DNA of 43,879 nucleotides from DASWUZ01 sp036401375 (GCA_036401375.1 DASWVB010000008.1:1-43879); one strand, 5' to 3'; counted from the first letter of the stretch, positions 1 through 9,756 are shown. Numbers and translations: made by a program. Notes: generated from the letters alone by a model not told the origin.

Positions 1-129
<129 letters not shown>

Positions 130-175
130 AACTGTTGCCACTCACCCTCGACGGAGGTCTTAAGTGAGCAGCTGA

Positions 176-202
176 CCTCGCGAAGCTCGAAAGTTCGCGA
201 GG
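176..202 (-). other. Stem-loop in the 16S leader
   Basis: A perfect 9-bp inverted repeat (CCTCGCGAA at 176-184, TTCGCGAGG at 194-202) with a 9-base loop lies about 47 bases upstream of the mature 16S 5' end. It has no following T-tract, so it is unlikely to be a terminator. A role in leader folding or 16S 5' processing is an inference. Confidence 0.5.
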
Positions 203-264
203 CTACTAACTTGTGAGAATGATCAAACCAAACTTCTTAGTCATCTCACGACTGGCATGTTCAA

Positions 265-281
265 CCTGATTGTCAAAGATC
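265..281 (-). promoter_or_regulatory. boxA-like antitermination element of the rRNA leader
   Basis: On the minus strand this reads GATCTTTGACAATCAGG. It resembles the rRNA boxA core of E. coli (TGCTCTTTAACA) and the similar elements found in many bacterial rRNA leaders, where NusB/NusE bind to prevent premature termination. It lies about 135 bases upstream of the 16S 5' end and downstream of the candidate promoter, as expected. TTGACA inside it could be mistaken for a -35 box, but no -10 sequence follows at the right distance. Confidence 0.5.
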
Positions 282-411
282 CACGCCGGTGACCGCCTGA
301 GCGGGCCGCTTTGGATCGGGATCCACGGCGGATTAAGCCGTGTGTCCTCGAACTTGTGCGCTGCAGTTGATGGCGATTCGCATCGCTCATCGTTTTTGCG
401 CGAACTTTCCG

Positions 412-465
412 AGACTACATGAAACCCTGGCTGCCAGTCAAGCGTTAATTTCGCTATTTTCTGAC
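412..465 (-). promoter_or_regulatory. Candidate rRNA operon promoter with UP-like element
   Basis: On the minus strand TTGACT (436-441) is followed by an 18-base spacer and TAGTCT (412-417). Directly upstream of the -35 is an A/T-rich stretch (about 444-463, reading AAAATAGCGAAATTAA) that resembles an UP element, a usual partner of rRNA promoters. Transcription would start near 405, giving a leader of about 275 bases. The -10 matches the consensus poorly (TA...T), so this is a reasoned guess. Confidence 0.4.
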
Positions 466-479
466 GGCTTTTCTTCAAG

Positions 480-987
480 GTTTATTGCATCCCGCATCGC
501 CGCATCTCCCCAGACATGAGCACCGCTTGCGCTAGCCCCGTGGCCTGAGGGTGTTCGGAGAGAGCTCGGATCACCTGCAGCACGAAATTTGAAAGATCAA
601 TCCGGCAAGTCGCCTTAGCGATGCTCGCGGACGGGCACTAGGCCCTGACGGGGATCACTCCCCCTACTGCAATGGATTGTTCGCTCTGGAAGGTCTTACC
701 TTCTGGGGCATCAAGTGCCCGTCGAACTTACTGCTCCACTCTCCCTCAACTGGGTCTTCAAATCGAGGTGGCAGGTTCAAGAACCCGCAGATGAAGCACT
801 GGATCCCACTGCTCTTCTATTGCTACTTCAAAGACTATACCACTTTTAGTTACACCCTGCAACTATTGCTCGAAGGACCAACCCGACAGACAGTGCACTT
901 TCGGGGAGAGAGATCATCGAGCTACGACTAGATCAGTCTACCTCCTTGAGCCCTGGCCTGCAACTGTTGAAAACTGCGGCCCCCTGT
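480..987. other. Intergenic stretch with no recognisable gene
   Basis: This roughly 500-base region separates the rRNA promoter from the end of the large minus-strand gene. The open frames here (for example one of 84 codons on the plus strand at 677-931) have no recognisable motif, signal or ribosome binding site, and their composition does not look like protein. I see no tRNA cloverleaf. It may hold further upstream rRNA promoters on the minus strand, but none stands out. Confidence 0.5.
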
Positions 988-1010
988 TGAAAACCCGACC
1001 AGCTCGGGTT
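988..1010 (-). terminator. Weak candidate terminator for the giant repeat protein gene
   Basis: AACCCGA (992-998) and TCGGGTT (1004-1010) form a 7-bp stem with a 5-base loop. On the minus strand the stem ends in TTTT. It lies 16 bases past the TAA of the 1026-7748 gene. The T-tract is short, so efficiency is doubtful. Just beside it the decamer CTGTTGAAAA occurs twice (964 and 984). Confidence 0.4.
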
Positions 1011-1025
1011 CTGCGCTGCTGCAGC

Positions 1026-4000
1026 TTACTGCACAGTCAGATTCAAAGCTGCCGAGACGGTCGAGGCGCCGAGTGTACCGGTGACGGTGACCTGGTAGGT
1101 GCCCGGTGGGGTGACGTTCTGACGGGTCTGAGAGCCCGAGCTTACGACCGCCCCGCCGCACCCCGACAGCACTATCGCAGACACTCCAAGGATACCTAGC
1201 ATAAGCCACGTTCGGAGGGGGCCGATCTCCGAGCCGACCCACATGCGGAGCTTGGATCTTCTCCATAATCCCAGTGGCAGCAGTGCTGCAAGCACAGTCA
1301 GGACGATGCGGCTTCCGCTGAAAGAGCCCGGCTCGGCGCTGGACAGGCTGATTCCCACTCCTGTAGCGACGGTGATTGCGACCGGAACGTTGGCGCCCGG
1401 GGTGAGGCCCGCAGTCGCCGGAGAAACCGCGCAGGTCGCAAACTGCGCTGCAACCGTGCAGCTCATGGCGACGCTTCCGGCGGATCCCGCCGCCGGGACG
1501 ACATCGACCACGTACTTGGCTGTTGCGCCGCTGGCGATGGTAGCCGAACCGGAACCCTCGGGCACCAGGCTGAAGAGCGAGGATCCGGCGCCACCTCCGC
1601 CACCCGAGCTTGTGCCGGCTCCGGTCAGGCTCACCTTCTGCACCTGTAGGTCATCGGTCACGGTCAAGGTTCCCGTCGCCGCGGTCGCATGCGTGGGGGT
1701 GTAGACGACGCTCAGAGTGCAGGATGTCTGCGGCGCGAGTGAAGCTCCGCAGGTGCCGGTCACGCTGAAGTCTCCATCCGATTTGAACTTGATGCCGGTG
1801 AGCGTCCCGGTGCCGGTGTTCGACAGTGTCACGGTCTGTGCCGCGCTGGCGACCCCGAGCGGCTGAGCGCCGAAGACAAGGCTCAATGGCGACAGGGTAT
1901 CGGTCGGAGTGCCGCCGCCACCCCCGGAGTCAGTCCCTGCTCCTGTAAGCGGCACCTTCTGCGCCTGTAATGCGTCGGTCACGGTCAGTGTGCCCGTCGC
2001 AGCCCCGGTGTGGGAGGGGGTATAGATCACGCTGATCGTGCACTCCGCCTGGCCGCCCAGGGCGAGCCCGCAGTTGCTGGTCCAGCTGAAATCGCCGTCG
2101 GTCTTCAGTTTGATCCCGGTCAGCGTCGCATCGCCGGAGTTGGTGAGTGTCACGCTCTGCGATGCGCTTGGAAGCCCGATCTGCTGGCTCCCGAACGCCA
2201 GGTTTGAGGGGGACAGCGCATCCGTGGCCGGGCTCTGCATCGGCCCGTTCAAGCTGACTGTCTGCGTCCGCAAGGCGTCCGTAACGGTAAGTGTGCCCAC
2301 TTCAACCCCGGTGTGCGTCGGCATGAAATCCACGGCAAAGAAGCAGCTCGTCCCGATTGCCAGGCTCGCGCCGCAGGTAGTCGAAGCATCGAGAACGAAG
2401 TCTCCGGCGGTAACGGCCGTAATCCCGGTCAGAGTCGCAGCGCCGGAGTTGGTCAGGGTGACAGACTGCGGAGTACTCGTGGTATTCAGCGCCTGCGGGA
2501 AAAAAGTCAAAGAGCTGGGGCTGAGAGTGTCCGTCGGAGCCGCTACTCCGGTACCGCTGAGAGCTACCGTCTGGGCCCGGATCGCATCCGTGACCGTCAG
2601 TGTTCCAGTCACTGGGCCTGCTGTCACCGGTTGAAACGTAACAGTAATCGTGCAGCTGGTGTGCAGCGGGAGCGTTCCCTGGCAGAGGTTGTTGCTGATG
2701 GCGAAGGCGCCCGTGATCTGCACCGAAACACCGTTGAGCGGAAGGTCGCCGGTGTTTTGAAGGGTGACCTGCTGCGGAGAGCTGGTCGTGGGGACCACCT
2801 GGTTGCCGAAGCTGAGTGCGGCGGGCGTGAGGATATCGGTGGCTGCTGCCTGCCCGTACCCGGTCAGCACAACTGTCTGTGTCTGCAGGCTCTCGGCAAC
2901 GATCAGGCTTCCGGTATTTGCGCCGGCGGTCGTTGGCTGGAATTCGACAGCAAAGACGCAGCTGCCGTGCCCGGGAAGCGTGGGACCGCAGGTGCCGGTC
3001 TCCAGCAGAAAGGCTCCCGTCGTGCGAGCCATGATGCCGGTGAGCGTCGCATCCCCGCCGTTAGTGAGAGAGATATGGCGGGTGATGCTCGCTGTGTTCA
3101 AAGGAATGCTGCCAAAGTCGACCGTAGACGGTGCCAGAATATCGGTGGCAGCCGCTTGCCCTGTGCCGGTTAGCTGGACCGTCACCGCAGGGAAGGAAGA
3201 GCTTGTGGCGGTAAGAAGTCCGGTCCGGATGCCAGCTACTGTCGGCGTGAAGACGATCTGGACCGAGCAGCTCGCCCCGGCGGCGAGCGTGGCAGGGCAG
3301 GCGCCCGCCGCGATGGTGTAATCGCCGGTAATCGTGAGCAGGATACCGGCAATGGGCGTGGCAAGCTGGCTGGTGAAGGTTACGGTCTCCGGAGCGCTTC
3401 CGGTAAGAAGGTTCACCGCCCCAAAGCTTAGGGCCGTCGGGCTTGCCGATAAGGTCGTTGGAGCCAGACCGGTGCCGGTCAGAGCTACGGTCTTCAATCC
3501 ATTCGCGTCCGTGATGTTCAGCGAGCCGCTCTCCGGGCCGGTCTGCGTCGGCAGGTAGCTGACGGAGTAGGTGCAGTTGGAGCCGCCCTGCAGGGTCGGC
3601 GTGCAGGTGGTCCCTGCCGGGTTGAGGACGAAGTCGCCAGTAGTTGTCGCTCCGATGAGCGTCAGCGCAGCTCCCGGCGAGTTGGTCAGCGTGACGAATT
3701 GCGCAGGGCTGGCGGTATTTAGAACCTGCGATCCGAAGTCGAGCTCAACAGGGGAGATGCTCTCGAAGGCGGCAGCCACTCCGCTGGCGGTGAGCTGCAC
3801 GGTATGCGTCTGGAGATCGTCGGAGACGGTCAGACTCGCCGACTCAGCCCCGGCACGCGTCGGCACATACGTTACCGTGATCGAGCAGGATGCATGCCCA
3901 ACCAAGGACGTGCCGCACCCATTCGCGACAATGAAGTCTCCAGCGTGAGCAGCGTCTACCGAGGCTGCAATCGAGCTCAGAGATTGGTCCCCGGAATTCG

Positions 4001-7000
4001 TCAGGGTGACGGTTTGCGGCGCGCTGGGGGTGCCGACAATCTCCGGCGGGAAGCGTAGCATCGCGGGCCCGAGGCTGTCGGTGGCGGGGGTCTGCCCCGT
4101 GCCTGTAAGCGGGACGGTCTGCGTGCCGGCATCGTCGACGATGATCAGCGAACTGCTGCGGGTACCCGACGCCGTAGGCGTAAAGGCGATAGCTACACTG
4201 CAGCCGGAGTTGGGCGCGAGTGTTCCGCCGCAGGTATCGTTGACGATCTTGAAGTCTCCGCCTACCGTCTCAGAAGTCAGCTTGGAGGCGACTCCGCCCA
4301 CATTCGAGATGGTGACGTTCTGAGGGGGTTTGGAGGTGTCGCCGACCAGCAGGCTGGGGAAGACGACGGTCAGTGGATCGACCACGATCGTTGCGGCCTG
4401 CAGGCCGTTCCCGTTCAGCGAAGCAGTCAATTGCCCTCCCGGAACGTTGGCGTACACCACGACCGAGCCGGCCGCCGCTCCCAGCTTCAAAGGAACGAAC
4501 GTGACCTCGATGACGCAACTGGAATTGGGTGCTACGGAGCCATTGCAGTTGTCCGTCTCCGTGTAGCCGCCGGTCAGTGCTATCTGACCTATGCTCAGCG
4601 CAACGCCCCCGGTGTTGGAGAGGGTGAGCGGCTGCGCGGCACTGGCTGTCGAGATCGCCTGGTCAGCAAAGGTGAGCGACGCTGGCGTCAGCGTTCCCGT
4701 AGTGCCGGTTGGGATCAGCCCTGTCTGCCAGATACCCCGCCCGTAGGTCGCGGCCTGCAGCATTCCCTGAGCCGGCGTCGCTCCGTTGACCACGTTCAGC
4801 TTGATTATTGGAGCGTTCGGCAGGCCTGTGCCGTAGGGACTCCAGCAGCGCGAACTCGGCACCGAGCAGGTCGTGATCTCGCGGGTGATGTAGACACCCA
4901 CATCGAGCCCGACGTAGACGGTGTTGGCGTCGTTGGGATCGATGACCACGCTGTTGACCGGCGAGTCGGGGAGGAAGTTGGTGATGTTGAGCCAGTGTGC
5001 ACCGCCGTCGGTAGAGGCGTAGAGCCGCGGCTCGCTGATCCCGTTTCCGCTGAAACCCTCGATGCCTGCATAAATCGTCTGCCCCGTCGGGTCGTGGGGG
5101 TCGATGGCAATGGTCGAGATCGCAAAGCCGCCAGGGTTGAAGAGGCCAAGATTGCCCGAAAGGTCGTTGGTGACGGTCGAGTTAGATATGTCGGTCCACG
5201 CCGTCGCCGATCCGGAGAGACTGCTCACTGCGGCGGTGTAGATGTGCCCTGCCACGGTTGACCCGCCGTCGAAGGGCCCGGCCATTCCCGCATAAACCCG
5301 CTCCTGGACGCCCGGGAGGTTGGATACAGTCCCGCTGGCCGCGAGGGACCGCACCACGCCGTTGCTGGTGCACACGGGATTTGCGGTACTCGGACCATCG
5401 GCGTCGAGGAACGGACTGAGGGCGTTCGCCGCGCTCCAGCTTGAACCCCCAGTGGCCGGGCCTCGCCAGATGCGGCAGGTGCCGACGATGATGCGCGTGG
5501 AGTCCTGCGGGTCCAGGATCCAAGGAGCGGGGTAGGCCAGCGCGTCGCCATCACCCCCCACCTGGGCACTGCCAATAATGGTCTGCCCAAAGCCGGCGAT
5601 GGAGCACGCTGTCCCGGCCGTACATTCATGGATACTTACGCCGCTGGCGGACGCGGAAAACCAATCGGACGGATTGGCAGGGTCGATCGCAACGTGACTG
5701 CCCTCTCCATCGAGCACCTGCGGCCACACCGGTGGATCAGCGGGAACAGACGCGCTCGTTCCGAAGGCACCCTCGGCAGCAAGGATAGTTGAGGCGTCTG
5801 TGGGGTCGACAGCGAAGTCATTTACCTCGGCCAGCGAGCCGAGCGCCGCATTCAAATTTTGGAAGTGCGCCGCGTCGTCGGGCGAGCAGGGGGCTCCGGT
5901 CTGGCTTATTCCGTCGGTCGTCCGCCAAAGGCCGCCATCGTTACCGAAGAACATCAAGCCCGCCGCCGCAGACGTCGTGGAACCGGCGAACGTGGAATCG
6001 ACCGCATGCTGCGCCGGGGCGATCTGTGCAACACCGCAGGAGTCGATGTTGGTGGTGTTGCGCCAGCTGCAGCCGGCAGCCAGGCTGCAGCGGAAGATGT
6101 CCTCTGTCCCCGCGTAAAGCAGCGTGTCATTCTTCACAGGGACTGCCGTGATCCACAGGTTGTAGTCCGCCTGCGCGATGACGCCGCTGCTGTCCTGCAG
6201 CGTCTGCGAGGGCAGGGCCTGAAAGTTGACGTTGGAAGACCCGCAGCTCCCTGACACCTGGGAGCAGGCGTCGTGCCAGACCCCCTGGTTGATGTTGTAA
6301 ACATCAGTAGTGATAGCAAAGAGATCTCCACTGACGGGCTGAACGGCAAGAGCCCCGCGGAACATCGGGCACGCGAACGAGGAGTAGCTGCCCGGACAGA
6401 CGGAGGTATTGAGTGAGGTGCCCGGCTGGCTGGCGAGTCGTGTCCAGTTCACACCATCGCTCGACTGGTAGTAACCATGAAATCGGATAGCTGCGTAGAA
6501 GAGCCGGCGGACCGGATTCCAGACAACCGCCGTGGCTGCGGCCAAGGTGCCAGGCGGCAGCTGAGGCGCCTGGACGTAGGCGCCGCCCGGGTCTCGTATC
6601 GTGGCAAGGATCCAGGTGGATCCTGCGTCCATCGAGTAGTAGAGGCCTACCTGGCTTTGCGGCCCTGGGGCATTCACCACGGTACCTTCCGTGGATTGCG
6701 AGACGGCAGCGACCACCAGGTTAGGACTGCTGGTGCTCCAGGCAAAGGCTGAGAACGCCTCTCCGATGAACGAAAGAACGGGGTACTGCCCTCCTACCGA
6801 ATGGTCAACACTCGACTGGACGATGAGCGACCAAGTCAAGCCGCCATCCGTCGAGCGCTCGATGCCTGAGCCCCAATAGGAATCGAGCGCATCGTTCGGA
6901 TCGCCTGTCCCGGCCAGGACCACTCCGGTTCCGCCCGGCTGCACTGAAACAGCTCCGATGCTCAGGCTTGCGCCGCCCAGGGCGGAGCTTCCCGGCAGCG

Positions 7001-7748
7001 AGTCTGTCAGCGGGGAGAAGGCGACCGCTGACGCGGCTCCTGCGGCATTGGTCGACCGCCAGACGCCTCCACCCGTGGTGCCGAGATAGACGGTATTGCC
7101 GCTGCTGTCGGAGGGGTCAACGGCAATGCTCGACACTCGACCGGTAACGTTGCCGAAGGCATTGGTCGCGACCTGCGCCGGCCCTAAAGGCTGCCACGTC
7201 CCTCCCAGGTTGGTGGGTGGAGCAGCGTTGTTCCCCGTTTTGCCCGCGAGAGCCGCCTTGGCAGCGGCCCTCAGATCGCCAGCCCCCAACTCGCCAGCCC
7301 TTGACTCAAGGGCCTGCTGGGCCCGTGCCCGCATCAGGCTGGCAGCCGGATGCTGACCGGGGCTCCACCCCCGGCGAGCCAGGAAGCGGCGGGCTGCTTC
7401 TCTTTCGCGTGCCTCTTGCGGCCGCTCCAAGGGCGCTGCTTGACCGGTTTGGATGCCATTCTGCGGCATTCCCCCATGTGCACCCTGCGCCGGTTCACCC
7501 AGGGCGGTGTGGACCGTTCTGCCCCGAGCTGGCCTTACCCGCACTGGCGTGACCGCGCCTGACGTGACCGGGTCCGGTAGCCCTGCATCCGCCAGCTGGA
7601 GGTGGATTCCATCCGGCTGCATAGTGGCCGCGAGCAGCGGGAAGCTCCCCAATCCAGCTGCCAGGAGCAGCAGAAGAACCCACAACAGAGTAAGCAGGCT
7701 GAGGCGATCTAAAGTTCTCTCCTCCGGTCCGAGATTGGCCCCGGGCAT
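1026..7748 (-). CDS. Giant exported protein: BNR/sortilin-like propeller plus ten choice-of-anchor-D (HYDIN/ASPM-type) repeats
   Basis: The product is about 2240 residues from the ATG at 7748, chosen because an N-terminal signal/membrane segment (LTLLWVLLLLLAAGLG) follows closely. The frame stays open to a GTG at 7880, which would add 44 residues. No clear Shine-Dalgarno marks either start. The first half (about residues 180-1010) carries repeated blade motifs such as GVWRSTNAAG, GSGIERSTDGGLTW, GLYYSMDAGSTW and LYASTDGGAHW, typical of BNR/sortilin (VPS10-like) propellers. Ten beta-sandwich repeats of about 103 residues follow. The last 190 residues hold an extra Ig-like stretch, one or two hydrophobic segments and a basic patch, then a lipobox-like LSGCGG inside a membrane segment near the C terminus. 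Such proteins are common in acidobacteria and are presumed to be surface or adhesion proteins. The substrate or partner is unknown. Confidence 0.88.
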   Translation of the reverse strand: MPGANLGPEERTLDRLSLLTLLWVLLLLLAAGLGSFPLLAATMQPDGIHLQLADAGLPDPVTSGAVTPVRVRPARGRTVHTALGEPAQGAHGGMPQNGIQTGQAAPLERPQEAREREAARRFLARRGWSPGQHPAASLMRARAQQALESRAGELGAGDLRAAAKAALAGKTGNNAAPPTNLGGTWQPLGPAQVATNAFGNVTGRVSSIAVDPSDSSGNTVYLGTTGGGVWRSTNAAGAASAVAFSPLTDSLPGSSALGGASLSIGAVSVQPGGTGVVLAGTGDPNDALDSYWGSGIERSTDGGLTWSLIVQSSVDHSVGGQYPVLSFIGEAFSAFAWSTSSPNLVVAAVSQSTEGTVVNAPGPQSQVGLYYSMDAGSTWILATIRDPGGAYVQAPQLPPGTLAAATAVVWNPVRRLFYAAIRFHGYYQSSDGVNWTRLASQPGTSLNTSVCPGSYSSFACPMFRGALAVQPVSGDLFAITTDVYNINQGVWHDACSQVSGSCGSSNVNFQALPSQTLQDSSGVIAQADYNLWITAVPVKNDTLLYAGTEDIFRCSLAAGCSWRNTTNIDSCGVAQIAPAQHAVDSTFAGSTTSAAAGLMFFGNDGGLWRTTDGISQTGAPCSPDDAAHFQNLNAALGSLAEVNDFAVDPTDASTILAAEGAFGTSASVPADPPVWPQVLDGEGSHVAIDPANPSDWFSASASGVSIHECTAGTACSIAGFGQTIIGSAQVGGDGDALAYPAPWILDPQDSTRIIVGTCRIWRGPATGGSSWSAANALSPFLDADGPSTANPVCTSNGVVRSLAASGTVSNLPGVQERVYAGMAGPFDGGSTVAGHIYTAAVSSLSGSATAWTDISNSTVTNDLSGNLGLFNPGGFAISTIAIDPHDPTGQTIYAGIEGFSGNGISEPRLYASTDGGAHWLNITNFLPDSPVNSVVIDPNDANTVYVGLDVGVYITREITTCSVPSSRCWSPYGTGLPNAPIIKLNVVNGATPAQGMLQAATYGRGIWQTGLIPTGTTGTLTPASLTFADQAISTASAAQPLTLSNTGGVALSIGQIALTGGYTETDNCNGSVAPNSSCVIEVTFVPLKLGAAAGSVVVYANVPGGQLTASLNGNGLQAATIVVDPLTVVFPSLLVGDTSKPPQNVTISNVGGVASKLTSETVGGDFKIVNDTCGGTLAPNSGCSVAIAFTPTASGTRSSSLIIVDDAGTQTVPLTGTGQTPATDSLGPAMLRFPPEIVGTPSAPQTVTLTNSGDQSLSSIAASVDAAHAGDFIVANGCGTSLVGHASCSITVTYVPTRAGAESASLTVSDDLQTHTVQLTASGVAAAFESISPVELDFGSQVLNTASPAQFVTLTNSPGAALTLIGATTTGDFVLNPAGTTCTPTLQGGSNCTYSVSYLPTQTGPESGSLNITDANGLKTVALTGTGLAPTTLSASPTALSFGAVNLLTGSAPETVTFTSQLATPIAGILLTITGDYTIAAGACPATLAAGASCSVQIVFTPTVAGIRTGLLTATSSSFPAVTVQLTGTGQAAATDILAPSTVDFGSIPLNTASITRHISLTNGGDATLTGIMARTTGAFLLETGTCGPTLPGHGSCVFAVEFQPTTAGANTGSLIVAESLQTQTVVLTGYGQAAATDILTPAALSFGNQVVPTTSSPQQVTLQNTGDLPLNGVSVQITGAFAISNNLCQGTLPLHTSCTITVTFQPVTAGPVTGTLTVTDAIRAQTVALSGTGVAAPTDTLSPSSLTFFPQALNTTSTPQSVTLTNSGAATLTGITAVTAGDFVLDASTTCGASLAIGTSCFFAVDFMPTHTGVEVGTLTVTDALRTQTVSLNGPMQSPATDALSPSNLAFGSQQIGLPSASQSVTLTNSGDATLTGIKLKTDGDFSWTSNCGLALGGQAECTISVIYTPSHTGAATGTLTVTDALQAQKVPLTGAGTDSGGGGGTPTDTLSPLSLVFGAQPLGVASAAQTVTLSNTGTGTLTGIKFKSDGDFSVTGTCGASLAPQTSCTLSVVYTPTHATAATGTLTVTDDLQVQKVSLTGAGTSSGGGGGAGSSLFSLVPEGSGSATIASGATAKYVVDVVPAAGSAGSVAMSCTVAAQFATCAVSPATAGLTPGANVPVAITVATGVGISLSSAEPGSFSGSRIVLTVLAALLPLGLWRRSKLRMWVGSEIGPLRTWLMLGILGVSAIVLSGCGGAVVSSGSQTRQNVTPPGTYQVTVTGTLGASTVSAALNLTVQ
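1610..4690 (-). repeat. Ten tandem ~310-bp coding repeats (choice-of-anchor-D domains)
   Basis: Ten consecutive units each begin with a version of LSPSSLTFGSQ, contain QTVTLTNSGDATLTGI and a GDF...CG core, and end with GTLTVTDALQTQTVSLTGTG. Units are about 100-108 residues and are separated by little or no linker, except for the Gly-rich linkers GTDSGGGGGTPT after unit 9 and GTSSGGGGG after unit 10. Units 8, 9 and 10 (C-terminal) are the most alike, which suggests recent tandem duplication at that end. The cysteine pair (CG...C) is kept in almost every unit and could form a disulfide after export. Confidence 0.85.
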
Positions 7749-8008
7749 CGGGGGTCGCGCAGGAGGGCGGCGACTTGCAAGCGAGCTGTCCAACTGCTCC
7801 GGATTGAGGGAGAGTTGGACGCGCAGTTCGGACGAAGGCGCGGCAGGACGCGCGGAGTGCAGGGGTTTCAAGAGCCTCACCCGGGAAACACATGCTCAAA
7901 GACTGTCTGCGAGCGCTCCATCGAAAGAGCTCAGGTCAGACGAGCGTCAGTGCCCGCGAGCGAGGAGGCGGGAAGGGACAAAAATCAGGAGAAAGATTAC
8001 TGGCGGCA

Positions 8009-8038
8009 ATTATCCGCTCAGCACCGGGAGATGTGCAA
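8009..8038 (-). promoter_or_regulatory. Possible promoter for the giant repeat protein gene
   Basis: On the minus strand TTGCAC (8033-8038) is followed by 18 bases and GATAAT (8009-8014). A perfect 10-bp palindrome, GGTGATCACC (8057-8066), lies just upstream and could be a regulator site. The match to consensus is partial and the leader to the ATG at 7748 would be about 255 bases, so confidence is low. Confidence 0.28.
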
Positions 8039-8088
8039 ACCCGGGACAGTTACTTTGGTGATCACCGGCAGCCAGGCGACGGCAGACC

Positions 8089-9564
8089 TCATTTGAAGAG
8101 GCCTGGTTCCTGGTTAACGCCCGTTACGTCGCTGATGTAGCGCTTGGAGTTGAACTTCTTCCCGGTGGACGCGCCCGACATGTAGCGGACCTTGCCGAAG
8201 ATAGGCCGATCAAACCACGGCCGGTCGTGTTTGCCGACCATCGACCAGGCTATGCCTGCGTAACCATTCGGATCGCGACCATCCACAAAGTACTTATCGT
8301 TCAACTGGACGGCGTACCCATAGCCGATTGCCGGGGTGGGCGTCCACTCGAGGATCTTCTTCGCCCAGTACATGCGGAGCCTGTTATGCATCCAGCCGAA
8401 GCGGTTCATCTGGATCTGCGCCGCGTTCCAGAGCTCGTCGTAAGTCTCCGCTCGTTCTAACTGCTCGAGAGTGTAGATGTGCGCGCGGGGATCGCGGCTG
8501 TGTTCAAGCAGGCTCTGTTGCGCCCAGCTGTCGGCGCACTCGATGGAGTCGTAGTTGGGGTCGTAGCGCACGAAGTTGACCGACAGTTCACGCCATCCGA
8601 TCAGCTCACTCAGGAAGCTGTCACGCGCCGCCTGCGGGACAGCTCCGCTCTTGTATGCGTCTTCGACGGCGAGCGCGATCGTCAGCGGGCTGATGTGGCC
8701 GTAGTGCAGGTAGGGAGACATGCGGCTGGTGCCGTCCGTCTCCGGATGATTGCGCTGCTCGGGGTAAGTGGCGAGGCCGTGGTCGACAAACTTCTTCAGG
8801 CGCACGAGCGCGGCGTGGGTCCCACCGTGGAAGGTGTCAACCGGGCCGACGCTGCGATCAAGCTTGGTCCAACCCCGGGTCACGTCCTCATGTACGGGGA
8901 AGGAATCCATGGATGGCGGGCGATCCCAGCTCTTCTTCGCCCGGATTATCGGCATCGGAACCATGTACTTGGGCAGCTCGGCATAGAGCTTTGGCTTGAA
9001 GTGGTGCAGCGCGAAGAAGCGGCGGGGAAACAGCCCGGAGGGAACCACTACATCGGCGTCGACCGTCCAGAAGGGCAGGCTGATCCGGTGCGCGAGGACC
9101 TTGCGCCACCGCTCCGGCTCGCGGCAATGGTTCTCGTCGCCGATCACCATGGCGGCGCCGACATCCTCGAGAAACCGCTCCAGGACGTTGTCAGGCGGCC
9201 TGCGCAGCACGAAGCTGACGTTCCGCTCCTCCAGGTCCTGCTGGATGTCTGCGAAACCCTCGTTCAAGAAGACGTAGTGGCGCAGATTGGCGCCCGGGTA
9301 GTTCGAGATCGCAGAGAAGAAGGCGACGACGGGCAGGTTGAGCTCGTTTCCGAGCTCGATTGCAAGGTCGAGTGCCGGGTTGTCGAGCGCGCGCTGGGCA
9401 TGCTGCATCCAGTAGACGACGCACTTGCCGCCCTTCAGAGGGGCTCCAGGTCTGCGAACGGTCACTCTCGGGTTCGCGACCAGTCGAGCAAGCGGCTGGG
9501 GCAGCTCTTGGACAGGCGTATAAGACAGCTCTTCTTTCATGGGCGATTGAGGCTCGGCTGGCAT
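8089..9564 (-). CDS. phr: Class II CPD photolyase (deoxyribodipyrimidine photo-lyase)
   Basis: This flavoenzyme uses light to split cyclobutane pyrimidine dimers in DNA. From the ATG at 9564 the product is about 491 residues, a normal size for class II photolyases. The start follows AAGAGAGAGC. The frame extends to 9750 but those extra 62 residues look untranslated. The N-terminal Rossmann-like domain begins near VVYWMQHAQRALDNPAL, the typical class II opening. The C-terminal FAD domain carries the class II hallmark blocks FGWMHNRLRMYWAKKILEW, LNDKYFVDGRDPNGYAGIAW and HDRPWFDRPIFGKVRYM. The gene stands alone, divergent from the membrane protein gene at 9838. No light-responsive regulator gene is seen nearby. 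Confidence 0.95.
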   Translation of the reverse strand: MPAEPQSPMKEELSYTPVQELPQPLARLVANPRVTVRRPGAPLKGGKCVVYWMQHAQRALDNPALDLAIELGNELNLPVVAFFSAISNYPGANLRHYVFLNEGFADIQQDLEERNVSFVLRRPPDNVLERFLEDVGAAMVIGDENHCREPERWRKVLAHRISLPFWTVDADVVVPSGLFPRRFFALHHFKPKLYAELPKYMVPMPIIRAKKSWDRPPSMDSFPVHEDVTRGWTKLDRSVGPVDTFHGGTHAALVRLKKFVDHGLATYPEQRNHPETDGTSRMSPYLHYGHISPLTIALAVEDAYKSGAVPQAARDSFLSELIGWRELSVNFVRYDPNYDSIECADSWAQQSLLEHSRDPRAHIYTLEQLERAETYDELWNAAQIQMNRFGWMHNRLRMYWAKKILEWTPTPAIGYGYAVQLNDKYFVDGRDPNGYAGIAWSMVGKHDRPWFDRPIFGKVRYMSGASTGKKFNSKRYISDVTGVNQEPGLFK

Positions 9565-9744
9565 GCTCTCTCTTAGTAAGTGGCCAACGCTCCTGCGCTG
9601 AGGGCGCGGTTGACTAAACTCTAGTTTTGAGATCTCTGGCTTCTCTTGTGAGATGCAACCAGGCTGAAATCCCGATTTGAGAGACGCAACTCTCTCACTC
9701 GACGATTGATGTAGCGCAAAACTGAAGCCTAAACGCGCAATTAG

Positions 9745-9756
9745 GCACAACTGTGC
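9745..9756. promoter_or_regulatory. Short palindrome between divergent genes
   Basis: GCACA-AC-TGTGC is a 12-bp dyad in the 270-base gap between the photolyase gene (minus) and the membrane protein/XRE operon (plus). Its position would suit an operator acting on either gene. A 5-bp arm length is weak evidence on its own. Confidence 0.22.

Noticed and set aside
271..276. TTGACA on the minus strand as a -35 box for 16S
   Set aside because: No -10 hexamer at 16-18 bases; the surrounding sequence fits a boxA-like element better.
206..478. Open frame of 90 codons on the minus strand
   Set aside because: It covers the rRNA leader and promoter region, has no family resemblance and no ribosome site.
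677..931. Open frame of 84 codons on the plus strand
   Set aside because: Composition does not look like protein, no motif or ribosome site; lies in the gap near the rRNA operon.
2010..4566. Several long plus-strand frames (for example 2313-3173) opposite the repeat gene
   Set aside because: They are shadows created by the repeated GC-rich codons of the minus-strand protein and have no own signals.
8479..9576. 365-codon plus-strand frame opposite the photolyase gene
   Set aside because: The minus strand has an unmistakable class II photolyase; the opposite frame is a GC-rich shadow.
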